Below, piece after piece: positions 56,356 through 64,000 of a stretch of 64,000 bases of DNA. Numbering within the stretch: the stretch's first letter is position 1; each line of letters opens with the position of its first letter. Source of the stretch: Tetrastigma voinierianum. Lineage: Eukaryota > Streptophyta > Magnoliopsida > Vitales > Vitaceae. The notes under the pieces are model-generated. The model made no database searches and was not told the DNA's origin. It was given only the letters and a program-made list of their open reading frames with translations. A program made the position numbers and the translations under genes. The DNA lies in assembly GCA_016808115.1 (NCBI GenBank), contig JAEQBH010006426.1, positions 1-64,000 of the forward strand. Direction: 5' to 3'.

Positions 56356-57399
56356 GTTGACTGAATTTATCTATGCCAAACTACATGTAAGTTCATGACA
56401 TTATTACCAAAGATTGTGTAATTAATCCTCGTGAATATATCGCTGAAACTTGGTTGTCTTAAAGCAATATAAGCGGAATACACCACAGTAATTTATTTTC
56501 AAATTATAGTTTGAAAAGTTATCTTCTAAGTGCCGCAGTCGACAAAGTAATAAAATGGACATAAGTCGGATATCGATCCCTGTGAGGATCTAAAGGAATT
56601 CAAATCAACTGCACAGGCTACTCGGAGCTCATACTATTTGAGCGATAACATGATTTTAGTATTTCGACTAATAAAAATTTATAAGGTATACTATTACATG
56701 CAACAAAAAAAATGAACAATCAAATAAACTGAAATCTAATAATAATGAATAAAGAATAGATATGGAAATAAATGGAAACTGCATAGTCATCGTTTGTAGA
56801 ACACATTTAGGTCAATGCTATTGTGAAGTATCAATTCCTGTTGTTAACACTGTTAATTTTACTTGTGGATTTCAGATCTTTAGAATCTGTCCAAGGCTTT
56901 TAGTAGTACAGTTGGATTTCTCCAAACTACACATTTCATTATCTAATTTTTCCTGCTTCTCTCGAATACAGGGAATGAGATAACTACTTTTTAAAAGGGA
57001 CTCCTTAATCTGGGTATTTTTCTTTTGCAATACTTCATACCCATTTTACTGATCAGAAACCTTTAGCACCCAAGTTATCGTCAAGCAAGGATACAACTTC
57101 CAAGTTACTTCTTCCTCAAAATTAAAATAGATCGTTGTTGAATTTCAACTCCAATTTTAAATTAAAATATTAGTATTCGTCGAGAAAACAATGCAAAAAT
57201 TCGGCCAGCTAAGCAGAAAAGTCATTAAGAAAATAAAGTTCAAGGTTTAATACTCAAGGAATTGCCTAACATTTAAAGTATGCTTTCAGAACTAGAAAAG
57301 GAAACTAGCTTATCATTTCCGTGGATTAACTAGGCCGGGAAGAGCAAAACTGGCTAGGAGACTCATAAAATATATAAAGTAATAGCTTGTCTATAGAAG
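56356..57399. other. Unassigned stretch, possibly a minus-oriented Athila-type LTR piece
   Basis: Begins TGTTGACTG. A phrase TCGGATATCGATCCCTGTGAGG near 56567 resembles the antisense of sequence found near the 5' ends of Athila-type LTRs in plants. No second terminus is evident, and the adjacent AT5 pol is in the opposite orientation. An open frame at 56762-56983 shows no motif. Confidence 0.3.
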
Positions 57400-58746
57400 A
57401 TTTGAAGGAATCACCCTTCAATCAGATTTATTAAGATCCCGCTGGAGGAGAATGCTAAAACTTCTATAGAAATATTAGAGAAGGCTGAATTAAGCAATGA
57501 AAGAAGTAGTTTAAAAGAAGTATTGAAATTGCAAATGTGCCTATATGCAATCTCGCATACCTGGGTGAGCCCAAAGACATGTGTCCAAAGAAGGGAGGAT
57601 TCACTATGATCAGAATGAGGAAGATAAAATTGATTCCTACAAGAACTACGTATAGGACGGAGAGTGTATGTTAAGAAAATACAAGAAACTTAACACCGAT
57701 GCCGACAGACCATTATCCTCTACCTTTCATCGACCAAATGTCGGGACAAAAGTTTACATATAATTCATTACTATTCTCTTGATTGATATTATGGTTATAA
57801 CTAGATTAAAATAACCCTAGAGGATCAGGAGAAATCAACTTTACATGTCCCACCTTCGCTTGTATGATGCCATTCAGATATGTAATGCCCGCTACGCCGT
57901 AGATGTATGATGTCTATATTTTCTGACTTGGTGGAAGAGGTTATGGATGACTTCTTAGTATATGGATCCATTTTTGAAGATTGTTCGAAAAACTTAGAAA
58001 CAGTACTTCAAAGGTGCCAAGACAAAAATCTAGCTTAAATTGGGAAATGCTGTCTCTAATGTAATCAGCTGTATTGTTCTGGGCATAAGATTTCATAATG
58101 GATTGGAAGTGGGTACTACAAAGATTGTTGTTATAAAAACTCTCATGTCAGCTATAATAGTGAAGGGAATAAGAAGCTTCCTGGGACATGTTGGATTTTA
58201 TTGAAGATTCATTAAGAATTTTTCAAAAATCTCCAAACCATTGTGTAGACTGCTGGAAAAAGATGCAAAATTTGATTTTGATGAATCGTGTAGATCTTCA
58301 TTTGAAGAAATTAAATCCAGATTAGTATTAGCTCCCATTATGTTAACACCAGATTAGAACAATGAGTTTGAAATTATATGTGATGCCAATGACAGCAATG
58401 GGAATCAGATTAGACAAAGAACTAAAAAGATATTCAAGGCCATATACTATGCCAGCAAAACATCTGGGAATGAGGCATAAGAGAACTACTCCACCATGCA
58501 GGAAGTGATGCTGACAAATTTGCATTTTCTCGTGAAAATTCAGCCTTGTATATCGTCCTATGTTGTAAATACACACCGGGACGCGCCGCAATTAAATATC
58601 TAAGGGAAAAGAAGGATGTTAAGCCAAGACTGATCAGATGGGTGCTATTACTGCAAGAATTTGATCTTGAAATCAAGGATAAGAACGGTAGTGACATTGT
58701 GATAGCAGATCACTTGTCTAGATTGGAGAGAATTGCTGGAACATAA
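57400..58746 (+). pseudogene. AT5 reverse transcriptase and RNase H, relic
   Basis: ENAKTSIEILEKAELSNER near 57450, KEVLKLQ near 57515 and PKKGGFTMI near 57585 start the RT domain. LVEEVMDDFLVYGSIFEDCS at about 57929-57990 carries the catalytic motif, VMDD where relatives have FMDD, followed by KNLETVLQRCQDKNL. LGHVGFY-like and FIKNFSKISKPLCRLLEKDA, with FDFDESC, lie near 58180-58300 across frameshifts. RNase H ends with KKDVKPRLIRWVLLLQEFDL and IVIADHLSRLERIAGT at 58610-58743, open in one frame. Stops and indels elsewhere are numerous. The assignment to Athila-type pol is certain. Confidence 0.88.
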
Positions 58747-59039
58747 AAGGGGATGGAAATAGCATAAAATTTTCCTGATGAGTAGCTATTGATGTTGTCA
58801 GTACAAACACCCTAGTATGTCGATACATTGTCATCATTTAGCTTAGGAGTTATACCATTTGAATTCAGCTACCAGTAGAGGAGGAAATTGATAACTCATT
58901 GAAAATTGTATATATCGGATGACCCACTATTGTATAGAAGAGGAGAAGACATGATCATAAGGAGATGTGTCCTTAAATGCAATGTGGTGGTATTATGGAG
59001 AAATGTCATGCATCACCATATGGAGGATACTTTGTAGAG
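58747..59039 (+). other. AT5 RNase H-integrase linker
   Basis: Corresponds to the linker and the HHCC region, which is unreadable apart from hints near 58960-59040. No intact zinc-binding residues. Confidence 0.5.
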
Positions 59040-59900
59040 ACAAGACAACTCTAGAAAATTCAATCAGGATTTATCGCCTAATTTATTCAAAGACTGTTTT
59101 GAATGGGTAAACATCGTGATGCTTGCTAAAAATGGGCAACATAAGCAAAAAGAAACAAATGTCCCTGCAAGGAATTCTTTGTGGTATAGATTTTTATGTA
59201 TGTATAGACTTATCGATCTTCCATCATCATTTGGTAATATGTACATTCTCCTAGCTATGGATTATGTATCCAAATGGGTGGAAGCAACAACTTGTCCCAT
59301 AAATGATGCCATCATAGTGGTTGGGTTTATACAAAGAAACATTTTGAGCATATTTGGAGCACCTAAAACAATCATTAGTGATGAGGGAAGCCATTTTGCA
59401 AATAAAGTTTTTGCAAAAATCATGAGCAGATATAGAATTAAACATCTAATGGGATTGGCTTATCACCCTCAATGAAACGGACAAGCTGAAATTTCCAATA
59501 GGGAGATAAAGAAAATTATGGAGAAAATAGTAAATGCAAGAAGAAAAGGCCCAGTCCATAAAAGCCCGGATGATGCATTATGGTCTTATACGACTGCCTG
59601 AAACTCCCATTGGAATGTCCAATATAATGGAAGCCATAACATAGACAACATAATCTGTACGGAGTGGAATACGGTATGTGGGCCATCGGCCGAACTATGA
59701 TGACTTTCAAGCTGCCAAAGAAAATAGACTACCTCATGATGAACTAGAAGGGTAAGAAATGGAAGCATGACAAAGGCCGAGTCTGTAGGGAAAGACGAGA
59801 GATGGCATGATAAAAAATCTGAGAGGGAATTCAGAGACGAGAAACAGAGTTCTCTTATACAACCGATGGGCGAGAATGAGTGTGCAAAATTAGGTGGGGA
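59040..59900 (+). pseudogene. AT5 integrase, relic
   Basis: The open piece at 59116-59475 shows DLPSSFGNMYILLAMDYVSK and WVEATTC near 59215-59290, then TIISDEGSHFANKVFAKIMS near 59370 with the second catalytic Asp intact, and after one stop GQAEISNREIKKIMEKI near 59480, with the catalytic Glu intact. The first catalytic Asp block (WGIDFMGP) is degraded to a RFLCMYRLID-like string. Downstream, DDALWSYTTA near 59570 belongs to the C-terminal side; then frames are lost. Decay is lighter than in AT2, with two of three catalytic residues present. Confidence 0.88.
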
Positions 59901-60290
59901 AAGCAAACCCGTGCGTGAAGTATCGCGAATTGAGTTGGCGTAGTGTAGTGGTTAGTCAGTGTGGTTCCTCGAAGAGCGTGTTGACTATTGATTTAATAGA
60001 TTCGGCTTGATATTTGGATCCTAATCTTAAAAGCGAATTTCATTACATTACTAAATTAACAAAAGCATAAAGTGCGTGTATTGAATTATAGTGATAATGT
60101 GAAGCCTAAAGATGCTACGAGTCTCCTACCACTCTTGATGGGTGTAAATTCAATTAAGGACTTATTAAAGTATTTATATGAGTTACATGTTGCAGTTGAT
60201 CTTTCACATAGATATTCTCTGAATATTGTCTATCTCTTGATGGGATATATTGCATCTTTGCCTCAACCCCTCGACTCAAAAACGCTTAAA
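59901..60290. other. Spacer, nothing firm
   Basis: No coding motif. A tRNA-like phrase near 59934 lacks a box B and is not called. Confidence 0.4.
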
Positions 60291-60428
60291 TGTGCAAGCC
60301 TTGTGCCACACTTGTAGTACTGGAATATCTCATTCTTATTGCCAGTGTTGCTTTAACCATGTCACAGAAGTTATACTATGAGTCTCGAACTCCCGACTTT
60401 AGCATGCTAATGCCACGGTTGGCTAGAC
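60291..60428 (-). repeat. Candidate tRNA-derived SINE head
   Basis: Minus strand: box A-like TAGCCAACCGTGG (plus 60413-60425) and box B-like GAGTTCGAGACTC (plus 60380-60392) 20 bp apart, with TAGCATGCTA between, reminiscent of the tRNA-Ala anticodon region. No complete cloverleaf can be drawn, and the body and tail are not defined. It abuts the AT6 LTR. Confidence 0.35.
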
Positions 60429-62024
60429 AATAGTCGTGCCACGGTAAGGTGACGGAATCAAAAAATTTGTTTCCTATGTTCCTCCCTACTGAAGTAGTCA
60501 AAAATTTCTTGTGACATAGCGATGCAGGGTGTTTCTGCGGGGATGGGTTTTCATCCTATGAATGACCATCAGGTGTTGAAAATGGTGAGGCTTTAGTTTG
60601 GATTTTTGGATTTGTTTAAAATAGTGGGGAGTTGTTTGTTTTACTAGCTAACGATGTGTGGCTGAAAATGAAGTGTGAAATAGTAACTTTGAAGGCTTGG
60701 GTCACTAGCTTGACAACATGGGGCTAACAAGTGTTCTCGGGTCATATCCTCGCATTATGGCAAGTAACATATAGTCAAAGCCATACTCAGGATCTTTGTT
60801 TAACTATGAAAACTAACCTAGGACCACTCTGTTGAGTCTACACAAGTATTATGCATTTACGATCCCTTGCAGTTAGAAACCTTGCTTTTCGACCTCATTT
60901 CGAGTGGCTCGTAGGAGCCATCTAAAGGATAACGATTACATTTAGCAATAAGTATGCCTTGTACCCTAAAGCTTTATAGTAAGTATTTGCAAAGTAATGA
61001 CATTAAATAGCTTGCAGCTGTTGAAGATATGGAACCATAAATACGGTACTGTAACCTTTACGATCAAGAGGTGACCTGTGACCACAAAATAGGCTAGCAA
61101 CCCTCATAACAGCTATAGGAAACGTGACATGCTCTTGAGTTGTGGCACCATCCTCGAGAGGTGTTTGGCGACCTAGAAAAATAAAAGAAAGAGGAGAGGA
61201 AAGAGAAAAAGCAAACCCTAAAATGAAAGGCTGCGGAGATATTTACATAAAAATAAAGTTGCGAAAGATTGCTTGGGGTTCTGAATGATGGGGGGCTTAT
61301 TTAGGCCACCCGTGTGAAATTACAAAGAAAACCTAAAATATTGACTAATACTGAGGACAAGGAGGTAATACACTAAACGGGAGTCATTTGGCATTAATTA
61401 CACAAATTAGCAGACGAGGAATTTGTTAAGCTATGCGAGGGAAAATTTCGCTAGGTAGAGAATTTATTGCTTCATGAAGATGTCGCTAACTAGCCAGTGC
61501 AGTGAGATAGCGAAATGAGATTTTCGTATGCGATGAATTTTAAGCTGGCTAGCAATTTAAACAACCTAGCGAAAATTTGAAGAGATAAGCGAAATGAAGA
61601 ACTAGCAAACACGATGATTTTCGCTATATAGCGAAATTTAAAATAAGATTGAAATTTTTAGTAGGTGCTGCAATTTTCGCAATCATGTGAGAACTGCGGA
61701 ATTCTTTGTTCTTCACTCCTTTGCATCTTTGCACCCCTCTTTTGCATCCTCCATCTTTACTTTGCCTTCATTTCATCACTTTGAATTTTTGATATGTTGA
61801 TAGGTGGAAATAGTTTGATCTTCATGGTTAAGCATCCTCGATATCAAGTCGACTTTATGAATGAAGTACACAAACACAGAAATAACCACAAATAACCTCG
61901 AAATGGCATAAGTGATACTAAGTGAACTGAACACCTCAATTGAAACTAATTGATACGATTAGTCTTGAAGCACTCAAAATCCTATCTCGAATAGGGCTCA
62001 GTAGAACTTTTGAAACGCTAATCA
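60429..62024 (-). repeat. AT6 3' LTR (about 1.6 kb)
   Basis: Left end TCGTGCCACGGTAAGGTGAC matches AT2's TCGTGCCACGGTAGGGTGAT; right end GCTAATCA at 62017-62024. A perfect 18-bp palindrome, TTTCGCTATATAGCGAAA, lies at 61619-61636. The TATA region near 61290 is worn (TTATTTAGG on plus). Confidence 0.85.
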
Positions 62025-63300
62025 CACTGACCGACACGTTTGCTAGTCCCTTGCTTGATACTAGAACAAAAGGAAATGTATACGATGATTTCTCAAAAGT
62101 TTGTGGTTTAAAAAGGTGTATGTACATATAAGCAATGCTTTTAAAATGAACAATTGATGCAAGTTTGAAAACTACATAGGAAGCGAAACCATAAAGAACA
62201 GATTTTGGTCAAACATCGAATCCAAAGGAATTCAAGCACAATTTCCACTAAGAGCCTAATGGTTCCTAATGTAACTGATTGAGCCAATAAAGTGCAAAAT
62301 TAATATTTCCTCCCCCAGCCTAAAAGCTCTGCGCATAGCCTTAAGATGTTAGACAACTGGAATGGAAAAATACACTTTTCTTCTTTATTTGCTACATGTA
62401 TGAGATTTAATGCTTAAAACTCGACTTCTGAAGTCAGGTAGCAGGTCCACCAGATGACTCCCCAACCAATTAAGGTTTTGGGCATCAAGCCCGAAAGGAT
62501 CCTTGATCACAAACTCTGAGCTTTTGGACTTGAGAAGGACTTAGGGAATTAAGCACCCTCTGACACGTTAAACTCTACCCGTTCACGTGTAACGGAGGCA
62601 CTAGAGTCGATGACTCCTGACGATTAAGGTTTGACGTGTGCCAGGGCTTGAGCTTTAAGCCATATACCCCTAGGACCGTGCTGTTTAAAAATGATGTCAA
62701 ACTTTATTTTACTTTATTTCTTTTCTTTTTTCTTTTTGCTTTTTCTATATCTTTTCCTTTTGAGAACTACAGTGAGATGCTTCAAATGGGTAACACAAAC
62801 CTATGCTGAGTTACTTGACATGCCCTAAAATGGCTATACAAAGTGAAAGGAGGGAAATAACTTGACAGTCTATTGGTACAATCTGATGTGCAGTGTGTGA
62901 ATTAGCTAAAGGTGGAATGTTTAGGTTGAGCATGATGGAACTTTAAGCGACGAAATTTCTTCAAACATAGGAATTGTTCTAACATTAAGGTACATGCAGT
63001 TTCTGTTTTCAATTAAAAGCCAATTCAATTGTCCAATTAAAGCAATTCAATTGTTCGATTGAAACCCAACTTGATTACATAAGGTGGAGGCACAAAGTGA
63101 TATGCGAAGGTGTAAAAACTAAATATATACATATATCTTGTATAGCTTTTGATATAGTGAAAATGGCTGAAATACATGCATATCAAAAGCTAAACATACA
63201 AAATATCACTTTGCCTACTATGACTAATACATGAATCCTAAACAAAATTAGTAGAGCGAGTTGATAAGGCGATAGCCTTACAAATCCATAAAAAGAAGTA
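62025..63300 (-). other. AT6 3' untranslated region
   Basis: Collinear with AT2, AT3 and AT4. The PPT is worn (CACTGACCGA). The C/T tract lies at 62702-62760, again about 700 bp from the LTR. Confidence 0.75.
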
Positions 63301-64000
63301 AACACCTCACTCCTGTGGTGGTGGTGGGTCTGTCAGGCTAACATTCTTTGCATAACACATATCCAAGAGCTAACATTCTGAGTGCGACTCGAATCCCGGT
63401 CCCGGGAGCAGCGGAATACGAGTGTCATGATGCGCTGCGACGTAGGTGACAATGACCTAGAGTGGCCTCGGCTCGAGGTGACCTCTGGTCTGCTGCACTT
63501 TGAGTAGTGGCGAAGAACCTGCGGCATCCGTAATGGCGACTAGCTCTCGGCCAGCGTGTGCTGCGGAGAATGTTGTGTTGTATAAGATGGGCGGGTATCG
63601 TGAGAGGCGTTTGAAGTAGGTGGTGGGAGATGGAAGGCGATCTGGCAGTGGACTCCTCTCCATCTCAGGCTCAGAAGCACGACTACCTTCTTTGTGAGAA
63701 TGCTCTGCCTCTGGAGTGGAACACCATCACAGTCTGTATTGGAGGATAAAAGATATAGGCATCACCATCGCTCGCTCCATCAGCCAGTTTGCAGAGGCCG
63801 CCAGGCTCCCTCATCTCTATCAGGGGCTCCTGAAGCCAAGTCTTGAGATTTGGCATAATGATCTGGCATCAGCGAGTGGAGACTCGGCTCGGAGCCGGGC
63901 CCACCACGATGGACCTTATCCTCGAAGTGTAATGGAGGTCATCCACCCCGACTCACTGGGACTAAACCCGGTAGCCCTGGGACCGTGTAAGAGCCTGCAG
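63301..64000 (-). pseudogene. AT6 GC-rich third ORF, C-terminal part, relic
   Basis: Matches AT4 53640-54350: CTCGGCTCGGAGCCGGGCCC near 63885 corresponds to GCCGAGCCGGGCCC near 54248, both followed by GGACCTTATCCTC. Minus-strand frames are short and broken, for example at 63333-63527 and 63457-63663. The N-terminal half, with the FYYPRV-type block, lies beyond the window. Function unknown, as for AT4. Confidence 0.55.

Larger units (their letters stand above)
57400..59900 (+). mobile_element. AT5: Athila-like pol relic, plus strand
   Basis: RT (57400-58560), RNase H end (to 58746) and integrase (59040-59900) of a Ty3/gypsy element in the opposite orientation to AT4 and AT6. No gag, LTR or PBS can be tied to it. 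Codon wording differs from AT2 (more A/T-rich), so it belongs to another subfamily. Confidence 0.8.
60429..64000 (-). mobile_element. AT6: Athila-like element, cut by window end
   Basis: 3' LTR (60429-62024), 3' untranslated region (62025-63300) and the end of the GC-rich third ORF (63301-64000), all minus strand. The same arrangement as AT4, so it is probably non-autonomous too, but the part that would show pol or its absence is off-window. Confidence 0.8.

Noticed and set aside
59934..59985. tRNA-like phrase GCGTAGTGTAGTGGTTAGTC
   Set aside because: It resembles a D-arm and box A, but no box B or cloverleaf follows, so neither tRNA nor SINE is called.
1..64000. Circular or plasmid-like molecule suggested by similar ends
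   Set aside because: The two ends are different positions of a dispersed ORF family with imperfect identity, not overlapping sequence.

Overview
This window looks like repeat-rich, probably pericentromeric DNA from a flowering plant. Nearly everything recognisable is a decayed LTR retrotransposon, many nested in one another, in AT-rich sequence with microsatellites. I found no convincing intact host gene. The PBS matches plant tRNA-Asp, several families are plant-type Ty3/gypsy (Athila-like, Tekay/Del-like, Tat-like) and one is Ty1/copia. From memory, the GC-rich third ORF resembles uncharacterised ORFs common in eudicots such as grapevine. A eudicot is therefore my inference; no species can be named.

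Layout. 1-6016: AT1, an Athila-like element on the minus strand (GC-rich ORF, AT-rich spacer, protease, gag, PBS, LTR), cut by the window start. 7432-7627: compound microsatellite. 7900-10348: DL1, a Tekay/Del-like LTR with 165-bp subrepeats. 10640-12360: TAT1, a Tat-like gag relic, minus strand, with an inverted repeat. 14287-19187: CO1, a 5'-truncated copia element, plus strand, ending in a 325-bp LTR. 19188-24517: AT-rich DNA with a repeat pair, a minisatellite, and a small unique island holding a possible exon at 22315-22440. 24518-25800: DL2, an LTR fragment, minus orientation.

25801-46950: TK1, a Tekay-like element on the plus strand split by two Athila-like insertions. AT2 (27314-37281, minus) sits in its 5' LTR and has gag, protease, RT, RNase H and integrase between two LTRs. 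AT3 (39024-45179, minus) sits in its RT gene and keeps only a gag remnant. TK1 RT/RNase H resumes exactly at 45180. 46951-50520: a rearranged junction with a gag fragment, an inverted LTR plus integrase fragment (TK2) and two tandem repeats. 50889-56355: AT4, same layout as AT1, minus strand. 56356-59900: AT5, a plus-strand Athila-like pol relic. 60429-64000: AT6, again the AT1 layout, cut by the window end.

How the parts relate. AT1, AT3, AT4 and AT6 share LTRs and 3' regions with AT2, the only one with pol. In AT1 and AT4 the protease is followed by an AT-rich spacer and a GC-rich ORF in place of RT, RNase H and integrase; AT6 shows the 3' half of the same plan. The simplest reading is an autonomous/non-autonomous pair of one LTR family, with AT2-type elements once supplying enzymes in trans. 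Every coding region carries stops or frameshifts, so all are treated as relics. Boundaries are by eye, usually good to about 10-50 bases where no terminal motif is quoted.
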